39,755 bases of DNA from assembly GCF_000427785.1 (NCBI RefSeq), contig NZ_ATYR01000038.1:1-39755 (forward strand). Reading direction: 5' to 3'. The first letter of the stretch is position 1, and every line of letters begins with the position of its first letter. This document shows, piece by piece, positions 31,618 through 39,387 of this stretch. Below the pieces are notes generated by a model, which was given only the letters and a program-made list of their open reading frames with translations, was not told the DNA's origin and made no database searches. A program made the translations under genes and the position numbers. The stretch is from Massilia alkalitolerans DSM 17462 (GTDB taxonomy: Bacteria; Pseudomonadota; Gammaproteobacteria; Burkholderiales; Burkholderiaceae_D).

Positions 31618-32778
31618 ATGGAAGCATCCCAACCGAATCCGGGCGCCGTCTACAAGGAGGCGCCCGGCTATTTTCGGCGTCTAACGGGCGTTGACTGGAT
31701 GTTCGGCGCCGGCCTGTTGGCCGCCGCGCTGTTTGCGCTGAACCGTTATGCCGCTTTCATGGATGGCTACGAGCGCGCGATCCTGTTGCTGACCGCGCCG
31801 ACGCTGGCCGCGCTCGGCTGGCACTGGAAGCCGGTGCGCTGGCTGTTCCCGCTGTCTGCGCTCCTGTCCTTATGGGCCGTGTCGCTTTACGACGGTTCAC
31901 TGGCAGCGGCGGAACAGAATTTCTTCCTGAAATACATGCTGTCGAGCCAGTCGGCCATCCTCTGGATGAGCGTGCTGTTCGTGTTCTCGACCGTGTTCTA
32001 CTGGATCGGGATGCTGGCGCGCTCGCATGCCAGCAGTGCGCTGGGCTCGCGTTTGTGCTGGGCCGCCGTGGTGCTGGGTTTCACCGGCATGGCGGTGCGC
32101 TGGTTCGAGTCCTACCTGATGGGAGCGGATATCGGACACATTCCGGTGTCGAACCTGTACGAAGTTTTCATCCTGTTCGCGCTGATCACCGCGCTGTTCC
32201 ACCTGTATTACGAAGAGCGCTACGCCACGCTCCAGCTGGGCGCCTTCGTCCTGCTGATCATCGCCGCCGCGGTCGTCTTCCTCCTCTGGTATACGGTGTC
32301 ACGCGATGCCGCCCAGATACAGCCGCTGGTGCCGGCCCTGCAGAGCTGGTGGATGAAGATCCACGTGCCGGCCAACTTCATCGGCTACGGCACCTTCGCG
32401 CTGGCCGCAATGGTCGGATGCGCTTACCTGCTGAAATCGCACGGCATCCTGGCCGACCGCCTGCCTTCGCTGGAGGTGCTGGACGACGTGATGCATAAAT
32501 CGATCTCGGTCGGCTTCGCCTTCTTCACCGTCGCCACCATCCTGGGCGCGCTCTGGGCAGCGGAGGCCTGGGGTGGCTACTGGTCCTGGGACCCGAAGGA
32601 GACCTGGGCGCTGATCGTCTGGCTCAACTACGCGGCCTGGCTGCACCTGCGCCTGATGAACGGACTACGCGGCCGCGTGGCTGCATGGTGGTCGGTGGTT
32701 GGCCTGCTGGTGACTACCTTCGCATTCATTGGCGTAAACATGTTCCTGTCGGGGCTGCACTCGTATGGGGAGCTGTGA
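31618..32778 (+). CDS. ccsB: CcsB/ResC-type cytochrome c biogenesis protein
   Basis: A 386-aa System II haem lyase subunit. It has about eight membrane segments and the tryptophan-rich haem-handling motif WGGYWSWDPKETWALIVW near residue 318. Conserved histidines occur around GHIPVSNLYEVF, MKIHVPANFIGYG and MHKSISVGF. CcsB normally works with ResB/CcsA to attach haem to apocytochromes in the periplasm. No ResB gene is adjacent here, so this is probably an extra copy serving the many c-type cytochromes of the island. GGAG at 31608-31611 supports ATG 31618 over the TTG/ATG just upstream. Confidence 0.88.
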   Translation: MEASQPNPGAVYKEAPGYFRRLTGVDWMFGAGLLAAALFALNRYAAFMDGYERAILLLTAPTLAALGWHWKPVRWLFPLSALLSLWAVSLYDGSLAAAEQNFFLKYMLSSQSAILWMSVLFVFSTVFYWIGMLARSHASSALGSRLCWAAVVLGFTGMAVRWFESYLMGADIGHIPVSNLYEVFILFALITALFHLYYEERYATLQLGAFVLLIIAAAVVFLLWYTVSRDAAQIQPLVPALQSWWMKIHVPANFIGYGTFALAAMVGCAYLLKSHGILADRLPSLEVLDDVMHKSISVGFAFFTVATILGALWAAEAWGGYWSWDPKETWALIVWLNYAAWLHLRLMNGLRGRVAAWWSVVGLLVTTFAFIGVNMFLSGLHSYGEL

Positions 32779-32835
32779 ACCATCCGGGTTTTGTAGAAGC
32801 TCGATCGCTTGAGAGTTCAGCCTGGGTCAGCAAAA

Positions 32836-34113
32836 TCAGGTGGCGGGATTGAGCCGAGGATGGGTCTCTTCACCCCAGCGGAAGAGGACGGCGCCCGAGA
32901 CTAGCATGGACAGGGCGACGAACCAGAATGCACTCTCGATGCGTCCACCCAGCGCAGCTGCAGCGCCAAGACCGAGCGCTCCGATACCGTAGCCCAGGTC
33001 ACGCCAAAAGCGGTAGATGCCGATGGCCGATGCACGCCAGTTGGGGTGGGCAATGTCGGCTACCGCTGCGCTCAGGTTCGGGTACAGCATTGCCATGCCC
33101 AGGCCTGCGATGGCGGCGGATGCGCTCCACCATAACGAACCCGTGCCCAGCGGCATCAACGCCACGCCTGCGCCACACACCCACATGCCCCACGAGTTGA
33201 GCAAATGCCGGCCCACGCGGTCGGACAGCCGGCCGGTAATGAACTGCGCCGCGCCCCAGGTGAAACCGTAGACGCCCACTATCCAGCCGATGCCCGGCAG
33301 GCTCATCCCTTGTTGATGCAGGTAGACGGGCCAGAAAACCCAGACCAGGGCATCGACAAATTTCTCAACCAGGCCGGCCTGGCACATGGCCGCCATGCGC
33401 CGGTCGCGCCAGCTCATCAAGGCGAACATCTCGGCCGTCGTGGGATGCTCGCTGACCGCCTCTGGATACCGGGGCCTGAGCACAAGCGCGCTTGGACCAG
33501 CGTGGCGTTTGACCTCGTCTCGAGCCCATGGCAGCGTTTCGGCAATCAGCATCCATGACAGGACGGTGGCCAGGCCGATAACGGCCATGCCGAACCACAG
33601 CAAGGCCCCGCGCGGGCTGAATATAGACGCGAGGTAACCCGTGGCGATTCCGGCAATGGCCAGGCCCACATACCCCGAGAATTCATTGAGCCCGATGACC
33701 AGGCCACGCTGGTCGGCACGGGTAAAGTCGAGTTTGGCCGTTTGCGTCATCGACCACGTCAGCCCCTGGTTGATGCCCAGGAGGACGGTGGCGAAGACTA
33801 CCCACGACCAGCTGGTAGCGAAGTAGATGAGCGCCGGGATGGGCAATGCGACCAGCCAGCCCATCAGCAACACTCTTTTACGCCCGAAGGTCTCGGCCAG
33901 GCGCCCGGCGGCGAAGTTCATCGCTCCCTTGACGAAGCCAAACGCGACGACGAAGGCAACCAGCAACATGAACGAGCCGCGCGGCACGCCGAACTCCGTC
34001 TCGGCCAATGCTGGTACGACGTTGCGCATCATCCCGATTGTCATGCCCACAAGTAGTACCTGCAGCAGCTGATGCAGGAATTGACCGAGGTTGTCGCGGA
34101 TACCGAACTTCAT
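32836..34113 (-). CDS. MFS transporter
   Basis: A 425-aa major facilitator with twelve predicted helices. The A-loop motif between helices 2 and 3 reads AGRLAETFGRKRVLLMG, and its repeat between 8 and 9 reads TGRLSDRVGRHLLNSWG. A central loop (about 205-240) separates the halves. The substrate cannot be told. Its ATG overlaps the stop of the metallo-beta-lactamase-fold gene by 4 bases, so the two are translationally coupled and likely form an operon that may be under the ArsR-rhodanese regulator upstream. Export of a sulfur metabolite is one option suggested by this setting. Converges with ccsB. Confidence 0.85.
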   Translation of the reverse strand: MKFGIRDNLGQFLHQLLQVLLVGMTIGMMRNVVPALAETEFGVPRGSFMLLVAFVVAFGFVKGAMNFAAGRLAETFGRKRVLLMGWLVALPIPALIYFATSWSWVVFATVLLGINQGLTWSMTQTAKLDFTRADQRGLVIGLNEFSGYVGLAIAGIATGYLASIFSPRGALLWFGMAVIGLATVLSWMLIAETLPWARDEVKRHAGPSALVLRPRYPEAVSEHPTTAEMFALMSWRDRRMAAMCQAGLVEKFVDALVWVFWPVYLHQQGMSLPGIGWIVGVYGFTWGAAQFITGRLSDRVGRHLLNSWGMWVCGAGVALMPLGTGSLWWSASAAIAGLGMAMLYPNLSAAVADIAHPNWRASAIGIYRFWRDLGYGIGALGLGAAAALGGRIESAFWFVALSMLVSGAVLFRWGEETHPRLNPAT

Positions 34114-34877
34114 AGTCGATACTCAGACGATGCTGTTTTTGGCACCACGCCTTGAAGGTTGGCCTCGATGATGCGGGAAATGTCTGCTGACTGAGGCGGA
34201 ATCCCGGCGGTCAATGCGGCGACAAACGCCTCCCGCGACATTGATAACATCGGATTGAAGCGCTTCTCAAAACCAATGGTCGACGCCGGCTTGCCGGATA
34301 TTCCTGCGCCGCAGGTACTACCCGCTTGGTGACCCGGGTAAATTTCCAGGTCAGGCGGCAGCGATAGCAGCCGTGAGTGCAGCGTGTCATACAGCTGCGT
34401 CGCCATCTCGCGTTCTTGACCTGCCAGGTCCGGACGGCCAACTGCGCCGACAAACAAGGTGTCACCAATGACGACAAACCACGGCTCGTCTCCGCGTCGC
34501 AGGTCTCGTACAGCCAAGCAGACGCTGTCTAGGGTATGCCCTGGTGTGTGCATAACGTCGACCACGACGTTTCCGGCCTCTAGGCGCTGCCCATCGCGCA
34601 GCGGTGAGAAGGGGAATCCCACGCGCAGATGGTTGCTCTCAGGAAGGTAATACTTTCCGCCAACACGCTGCGCGAGTTCCCGGCCGCCCAAGTAGTCGTC
34701 TGCATGTACGTGAGTGTCGATGACATGGACGATGATCGCTCCAGCGCGCTGCGATTCTTCGATGAACCAGTCCTCGTCCCCAGCAACAACGTCGACGGCT
34801 ACAGCTTTCTGTAGGCCGGCGCAGCCAAAGAGGTACGAAAGTGTGGTGTTGATCGCCGGCCGTTGAAGAAAAAACAT
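34110..34877 (-). CDS. Metallo-beta-lactamase-fold persulfide dioxygenase-like protein, divergent copy
   Basis: A 255-aa protein of the ETHE1/Blh-like group but clearly divergent from the other two copies. His56 and His58 lie in DTHVHADD, His114 in HTPGHTLD, Asp139 in VIGDTLF, and GAVGRPDLAG replaces GCGRTDFQ. The residue after HAD is aspartate (Asp61), where most metallo-beta-lactamase-fold proteins, including the two other copies, have histidine. The three iron ligands of ETHE1-type enzymes are still present. The end, with PGHQAGSTCGAGISGKPASTIGFEK, is like CstB/Blh proteins without a rhodanese. AGGAGA precedes ATG 34877; the longer upstream frame lacks support. Coupled with the MFS gene. 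Confidence 0.83.
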   Translation of the reverse strand: MFFLQRPAINTTLSYLFGCAGLQKAVAVDVVAGDEDWFIEESQRAGAIIVHVIDTHVHADDYLGGRELAQRVGGKYYLPESNHLRVGFPFSPLRDGQRLEAGNVVVDVMHTPGHTLDSVCLAVRDLRRGDEPWFVVIGDTLFVGAVGRPDLAGQEREMATQLYDTLHSRLLSLPPDLEIYPGHQAGSTCGAGISGKPASTIGFEKRFNPMLSMSREAFVAALTAGIPPQSADISRIIEANLQGVVPKTASSEYRL

Positions 34878-34994
34878 GATTGTCTCCTGGGTCAGATCAT
34901 AAGGGGCTTGTCGGCCTACGCAGTCCATTGAGTAAGCTTGTCCATCGTGCTACGATGCGCTCCTGCAATAGGGTCGCCAGTGGTAAATTCAGTG

Positions 34995-35654
34995 TCATTT
35001 GCAGTAGGCCACGGGCAGACCATGGGTCCGCCACTCGGGCACACCGTCAGTGAGGTGAAAGGCCTGATAACCGTGCTTGCGCAGCAACTCGACCGCGTCC
35101 TTGGCCATCAGACAGAACGGTCCCCGGCAGTAGGCCACCACGGGCACATCCAAGGGTAGTTCGGCAATGCGCTTTTTCAACTCGTCTACAGGCAGGGAGC
35201 GTGCGTGGGGCAGATGAGCTGCAACGTATTCATCGGCCGGGCGGACGTCCAGCACCAGAAGCTCGCCAGCAGCTGCCCGGCGCAGAATGTCGGGACGGCT
35301 GAGACCTTGCAGGTCGTCGGCGTGTTCAACGATCGAGCCCAGGGCCATCTGGAGCTCCACCAGGCGCTCTTCGGCTTCCGAACGCAGATTGACCCATAGG
35401 TCGGCAACGCTAGTGCTGGCTAGCCGGTAAAGCACGTACTTGCCATCCTTTCGTGTGTCCACCAGGCCCGCAATACGCAAGTCCCTCAGGTGAGCACTGG
35501 CGAGCTTCACGCTGATTTCGCCTTGGGCCGCCAGCATCTCGACGGACTTCTCGCCTTGGCACAGCAACTCGATGAGTTCTAGACGTTTGGGGTTGGCGAG
35601 GGCCTTGCCGATGCGGGCGACTTGCTCGTAAAGGTGGTTTTTGAGTTCTCTCAT
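34995..35654 (-). CDS. ArsR-type regulator fused to a rhodanese domain
   Basis: A 219-aa fusion. Residues 1-90 form an ArsR winged helix (LANPKRLELIELLCQGEKSVE, then KLASAHLRDLRIAGLVDTRKDGK) and residues about 115-219 a rhodanese with LLVLDVRPADEYVAAHLPHA and the active loop YCRGPFC, with catalytic Cys176. Other cysteines are Cys32 in the winged helix, Cys181 and Cys218. Such fusions probably sense sulfane sulfur by persulfidation of the rhodanese cysteine. A 20-base palindrome lies 7 bases before its start, consistent with autoregulation. It is followed at 117 bases by the dioxygenase-like and MFS genes, the likely targets. Confidence 0.88.
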   Translation of the reverse strand: MRELKNHLYEQVARIGKALANPKRLELIELLCQGEKSVEMLAAQGEISVKLASAHLRDLRIAGLVDTRKDGKYVLYRLASTSVADLWVNLRSEAEERLVELQMALGSIVEHADDLQGLSRPDILRRAAAGELLVLDVRPADEYVAAHLPHARSLPVDELKKRIAELPLDVPVVAYCRGPFCLMAKDAVELLRKHGYQAFHLTDGVPEWRTHGLPVAYCK

Positions 35655-35660
35655 ATCGTC

Positions 35661-35680
35661 ATTCTAAGATTCTTTAGAAT
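35661..35680. promoter_or_regulatory. Perfect palindromic operator of the ArsR-rhodanese regulator
   Basis: ATTCTAA and TTAGAAT are exact complements separated by six bases (GATTCT). The ATTC...GAAT frame with an AT-rich body is typical of ArsR-family operators. It lies between the start codon of the ArsR-rhodanese gene (35654) and the rhodanese remnant on the other strand, so it may control both directions. Confidence 0.65.
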
Positions 35681-35792
35681 GATAGACAAGTTGCTCAGCT
35701 TCCAACTGGAGCTCAAAGAGTTACCGGTTTTACTTGTGCAGGAATTTCCTGAAGAATATGCTGCTGGCACGATTCCCGGCTCAAACAACCCC
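35679..35792 (+). pseudogene. Rhodanese-domain remnant
   Basis: About 38 codons in frame with the following DUF302 gene. The stretch LLVQEFPEEYAAGTIPGSNN carries the early rhodanese pattern P-E-E-Y-A-A-G-x-I-P-G-x-x-N, but the domain stops there and runs directly into the lipoprotein signal of the next gene; the catalytic cysteine half is absent. It is best read as the broken 5' piece of a rhodanese gene. A start at 35679 would lie inside the palindromic operator and has no ribosome binding site. Confidence 0.55.
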
Positions 35793-36362
35793 ATGCATTC
35801 CTCCATCCGTCATATCACGCTCGTCATTTCGCTTGCAGCTGCGATTTCGGGCTGCAATACCCTGGGCGTCCTCGCGCGCACCGAACCGGGCGCCGCACGT
35901 GAAGCTGCCACGGTATTCGGCAAGTGGGTCGACGCCGGCGGCGATGCTGCTATGGCCACTACCTGGTCGCGCAAGGTCGCTCCTGGCGTGTCGATCCAGG
36001 AGATCGAAGAAGCCTTCACAAGCGTCGCTGCAGAAGACAACCTCCGACCGGTTGGCGAATTGTTTCTCTCTAACGAACTGGCGCTGCGCACCGGACAGGC
36101 CCAGAAGTTCCTCAAAGTCTATTCGTACTGCGATCCCGATACCGCACGGTCGATCGTCGATTTCAGTCCGGCGATGGCGGCCTTCCTGCCATGCCGGATT
36201 GCCGTTGTGGAGCAGGAGAATGGGCTCTGGATCTACGCGATGGACATGGACATCCTGATCAAACTGGGGCGGCCGATGCCACCGGAACTCCATGCGAGAG
36301 TGACGCGGGTGCGTGCGACCATGCTGAAAATGCTTGATCGCGCTGCGAATGGAGAGTTCTAA
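35793..36362 (+). CDS. DUF302-family lipoprotein
   Basis: A 189-aa protein. The lipoprotein signal is clear: MHSSIRHITLVISLAAAISG then Cys21 as the lipidated residue. The DUF302-like domain in the C-terminal half shows SYCDPDTARSIVDFSPAMAAFLPCRIAVVEQ, matching the family pattern in which a short-chain intermediate motif (x-C-D/N-P-x-x-A) is followed by a L-P-C-x-x-x-V. Function of DUF302 is unknown; many members neighbour sulfur-oxidation or respiratory genes. No good ribosome binding site precedes ATG 35793, and the reading frame continues upstream through a rhodanese remnant, so the natural start is doubtful. Confidence 0.7.
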   Translation: MHSSIRHITLVISLAAAISGCNTLGVLARTEPGAAREAATVFGKWVDAGGDAAMATTWSRKVAPGVSIQEIEEAFTSVAAEDNLRPVGELFLSNELALRTGQAQKFLKVYSYCDPDTARSIVDFSPAMAAFLPCRIAVVEQENGLWIYAMDMDILIKLGRPMPPELHARVTRVRATMLKMLDRAANGEF

Positions 36363-36431
36363 TCCTGCTCGTTTTCTTAGTGGTGCAGACAAGATGTGAC
36401 GCTGTTTGCCGCTTTGCAGCATCGAAATATC

Positions 36432-36478
36432 TTGCACAGTATGTATCTTAATGGTTATATGCTTATAAATACATAAGC
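36432..36478 (+). promoter_or_regulatory. Promoter and operator region of the SoxR-type repressor gene
   Basis: TTGCAC (36432-36437) and TTATAT (36455-36460) are 17 bases apart and may be the promoter. Directly after, GCTTAT and ATAAGC (36461-36466, 36473-36478) form a perfect inverted repeat with a 6-base spacer, placed at or just after the start of transcription. This suits autorepression by the product of the gene that starts at 36503. Confidence 0.5.
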
Positions 36479-36502
36479 TCATAAGTAAAGCGCACCACAG
36501 GC

Positions 36503-36868
36503 ATGGATGTTGATCTCGACAACGAGGAGATGGCAGAAGTATTCGAGCAAGTGTCGAATTACTTCAGCCTGCTCTCTGAACCAACACGTTTGAAGATCCT
36601 GCACGCCCTGTGCAATGGCGAGCGGTCCGTTGGGGCGATCGTGACGCAGCTCGGGGCCAACCAGGCGAACGTGTCGCGCCAGCTGAACATGCTGTACCGT
36701 GCCCGCATCCTGGGGCGCCGCAGGGATGGCGCGCAGGTGTACTACCGAATCGAAGATCAGAACACCATCGCCTTGTGTCGCACCGTGTGTAATCACATGG
36801 CAGAGAAGGTCAAGAAAAGCCGCCAGATAGACCAGGTAGCGATCGAGAATTTCATGACGGGTAGCTAA
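36503..36868 (+). CDS. ArsR-family repressor of sox genes (SoxR-type)
   Basis: A 121-aa winged-helix regulator: LLSEPTRLKILHALCNGERSVG, recognition helix region LGANQANVSRQLNMLYRARIL, wing RRRDGAQVYYRI. Cys37 (LCNGE), Cys92 and Cys96 (LCRTVCNHM) may serve as sulfur sensors, as in SoxR repressors of Paracoccus and Pseudaminobacter, which respond to sulfane sulfur or thiosulfate oxidation intermediates. It lies directly upstream of soxC on the same strand, with a perfect palindrome in between and a second inverted repeat before its own start. It differs from the BigR-like regulator at 28072 in cysteine placement. The sox link is from position plus family. Confidence 0.8.
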   Translation: MDVDLDNEEMAEVFEQVSNYFSLLSEPTRLKILHALCNGERSVGAIVTQLGANQANVSRQLNMLYRARILGRRRDGAQVYYRIEDQNTIALCRTVCNHMAEKVKKSRQIDQVAIENFMTGS

Positions 36869-36918
36869 GGAGCCGTACGGCAGGCAGATCGGCGCCTCTT
36901 CACTCATTTTATGCTCAT

Positions 36919-36942
36919 ATGCGCATATAGGCATATGCGCAT
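36919..36942. promoter_or_regulatory. 24-base perfect palindromic operator before soxC
   Basis: Two 10-base arms, ATGCGCATAT and ATATGCGCAT, are exact complements around AGGC. Each arm also contains the 8-base palindrome ATGCGCAT, so CATATGCGCAT occurs twice as a direct repeat 16 bases apart. It lies 37 bases before the soxC start and about 50 after the repressor gene, the expected place for the SoxR-type ArsR to bind. Confidence 0.7.
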
Positions 36943-36979
36943 GCGGTTATTTTTATTGTTCATCGCAAGGATGGAGTAG

Positions 36980-38329
36980 ATGGGTAACCCGATTCGGAAG
37001 TTCGGCCGTGTACTGAAGGCGCCAGAAAATTTTGTCGAGCGCTCTCTGATCAATGACATCAACGAGCATGGCCTGAACGAGGAGCGGCGTGGCTTCCTGC
37101 GCCGCAGCTTTCTCGCAGCCAGTGCTGCAATGGCAAGTGGTGGAGCCCTGGCCCAGGCGGCCGAGGGCGATCCGAACATCCTGACGCTGCCCGAGCATGC
37201 GCGCACGCTCGGCAAGCCGGTCGCCTCGGCGCCTTACGGGATGCCGTCCCAGTTCGAGGCCAATCTGCAGCGCCGGGAATCTCCCGGGCTGACCCGCGTC
37301 TCGGCCGCTTCCGTGGCCTTTACTCCATTGCAGGGCCTGTTTGGCATCATTACGCCATCAGGCCTGCACTTCGAACGCCACCATCAGGGATGGCACGACA
37401 TCGACCCGAGCAAGCACCGCTTCATGATCAACGGCCTGGTCAAGCAGGCGAAGGTCTACACGATGGATGACTTAATGCGCATGCCATCGGTGTCGCGCAT
37501 GCACTTCATCGAGTGCGGGGCGAATACCGCCATGGAGTGGGGCAACGTGGCCGTCCCGTCGGTGCAGTATTCGCACGGCATGCTGAGCTGCAGCGAGTTC
37601 ACGGGCGTGCCGCTTTCGGTGCTGCTGGAAGATTGCGGCTACGACAAGCGCAAGGCCAAGGTCGTGCTGGCCGAAGGGGCGGACGGTTCGTCGATGACGC
37701 GCACCATTCCAATCGACAGGGCGCTCGACGACGTGATCGTCGCCTGGGCCATGAATGGCGAAATGCTGCGTCCCGAGAACGGCTACCCGCTGCGCCTGGT
37801 CGTTCCGGGTATCCAGGGTGTTTCCTGGGTCAAGTGGCTGCGTCGTATCGAAGTCGGCGACCAGCCGTATGCGACGAAGGACGAGGCGATCCATTACATG
37901 GACGCCATGCCCGACGGCAGCTATCGCCAGTACACGTCGATCCAGGAATGCAAATCGGTGATCACCACGCCATCGGCCGGCCAGCGCCTGCTGGACACTG
38001 GCTTCTACAACATCACTGGCCTGGCCTGGTCCGGACGCGGCAAGGTCAAGCGGGTCGACGTCTCGGTCGACGGCGGACGCAACTGGCGCACGGCACGGCT
38101 GGAGACGCCGGTGCTGAGCAAATGCCTGACCCGCTTCAACATCGACTGGGATTGGAGCGGGGCGCCGGCAATCCTCCAATCGCGTGCAATCGACGATACA
38201 GGCTACGTTCAGCCGAAGATTAACGAGCTGCGCTCAGTGCGCGGCACGCGCTCGATTTATCACAACAATGCGATCCAGTCCTGGCAAGTGGCGCAATCGG
38301 GGGAGGTGTCGAATGTCCAGGTCTATTAA
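36980..38329 (+). CDS. soxC: Sulfite dehydrogenase-type molybdoprotein SoxC
   Basis: A 449-aa periplasmic molybdenum enzyme of the sulfite oxidase family. A Tat signal is present (R36-R37-G-F-L-R-R, then a weak hydrophobic segment, cleavage around ALAQA). The molybdopterin-binding cysteine is Cys179 in HFIECGANTAMEW. The dimerisation domain starts about residue 310 (TGLAWSGRGKVKRVDVSVDGGRNWR). With SoxD it forms sulfur dehydrogenase SoxCD, which oxidises the sulfane sulfur on SoxY. TGGAG precedes ATG 36980. soxD begins 17 bases before its stop, so the two are coupled. Length and order fit soxC; plain sulfite dehydrogenase SorA is less likely because of the soxD partner. Confidence 0.9.
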   Translation: MGNPIRKFGRVLKAPENFVERSLINDINEHGLNEERRGFLRRSFLAASAAMASGGALAQAAEGDPNILTLPEHARTLGKPVASAPYGMPSQFEANLQRRESPGLTRVSAASVAFTPLQGLFGIITPSGLHFERHHQGWHDIDPSKHRFMINGLVKQAKVYTMDDLMRMPSVSRMHFIECGANTAMEWGNVAVPSVQYSHGMLSCSEFTGVPLSVLLEDCGYDKRKAKVVLAEGADGSSMTRTIPIDRALDDVIVAWAMNGEMLRPENGYPLRLVVPGIQGVSWVKWLRRIEVGDQPYATKDEAIHYMDAMPDGSYRQYTSIQECKSVITTPSAGQRLLDTGFYNITGLAWSGRGKVKRVDVSVDGGRNWRTARLETPVLSKCLTRFNIDWDWSGAPAILQSRAIDDTGYVQPKINELRSVRGTRSIYHNNAIQSWQVAQSGEVSNVQVY

Positions 38330-39386
38330 GCTCGCGGCGGGTGCGCTGCTGGCGGCCGCGGCTGCCGCCGTGTTCGCCGGTCCCCAGGCCTTGCCGGGGC
38401 GTCCCGCGACGCCCAAGGAGGTGGCGGCATGGGATATCGACGTGCGGCCCGACTTCAAGGGCTTGCCGAAAGGCTCCGGGACCGTGGCGGCGGGCCAGGT
38501 CGTATGGGAGGGCAAGTGTGCGTCCTGCCACGGCACCTTCGGCGAATCCAACGAGGTATTCACGCCGCTGGTGGGCGGCACGACGGCGGACGACGTCAAG
38601 ACCGGCCGGGTGGCCGCGCTCGCCAACGGCCGCCAGCCGCAGAAGACCACTTTGATGAAAGTGGCGACGGTCTCGACGCTCTGGGACTACATCAACCGCG
38701 CCATGCCCTGGACCGCCCCGAAGTCGCTCACCACCGACGAAGTCTACGCGGTGACCGCCTACCTCTTGAACATGGGCGAGATCATTCCCGAGGACTTCGT
38801 GCTCTCCGATAAAACGATGGCGCAGGCCCAGGCGCGCATGCCTAACCGCAATGGCATGGTGACCAAGCACGGGATGTGGGACGTCAAGGGCAAGCCCGAT
38901 GTGCGCAGCGTGGCCTGCATGAAGGACTGCCCGGTCGATCCGGCGCCCCATTCGACCCTGCCCGAAGCGGCGCGCAATGCCCACGGCAACCTGGCCTTGC
39001 AGACCCGCGGTTTCGGCGCTACCCGCGGCGTCGATACCACCCGTCCCGCGCCGGCCACCCGCGCTGCCGCCAGTTCGGCTGCGGCGCCGGCGGCAGCGGC
39101 AGCGCCGGCAGCACTGGCGAAGGCCGCGGCCGGCTCCGTGCCGACCGCCCTGCTGCAGGCGAACGCCTGCCTGGCCTGCCATGGCATCGACAATAAGGTC
39201 ATGGGGCCGAGCTTCGCCGCTGTGCGCGCCAAGTACAAGGACGATGCCGGCGCCTCCGTGCGGCTGACCGAAAGGATCAGGCAGGGCAGCAGCGGCGTTT
39301 GGGGGGCAGTCCCGATGCCTCCCCAGGCCCATGTGAAGGAGGAGGATCTCAAGGTCCTGGTGGGCTGGATTCTGGCCCCGCAATAA
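38313..39386 (+). CDS. soxD: Di-haem cytochrome c subunit SoxD
   Basis: A 357-aa periplasmic protein. A signal peptide (1-22, AAAAAAVFA) precedes haem 1 C69-A-S-C-H73, in KCASCHGTFGESNEVFTPL, which is the SoxD-type N-terminal domain, and haem 2 C286-L-A-C-H290 in NACLACHGIDNKVMGPSF, a c551-like domain. An alanine/proline-rich linker (about 245-280) joins them. Haem 1 region includes MPWTAPKSLTTDEVYAVTAYLLNMG. It accepts electrons from the SoxC molybdenum centre. GGGAGG precedes ATG 38313, which lies inside soxC. The stretch MKDCPVDP (about 206-213) has the pattern seen in the middle of SoxD. Confidence 0.9.
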   Translation: MSRSIKLAAGALLAAAAAAVFAGPQALPGRPATPKEVAAWDIDVRPDFKGLPKGSGTVAAGQVVWEGKCASCHGTFGESNEVFTPLVGGTTADDVKTGRVAALANGRQPQKTTLMKVATVSTLWDYINRAMPWTAPKSLTTDEVYAVTAYLLNMGEIIPEDFVLSDKTMAQAQARMPNRNGMVTKHGMWDVKGKPDVRSVACMKDCPVDPAPHSTLPEAARNAHGNLALQTRGFGATRGVDTTRPAPATRAAASSAAAPAAAAAPAALAKAAAGSVPTALLQANACLACHGIDNKVMGPSFAAVRAKYKDDAGASVRLTERIRQGSSGVWGAVPMPPQAHVKEEDLKVLVGWILAPQ

Positions 39387-39387
39387 C

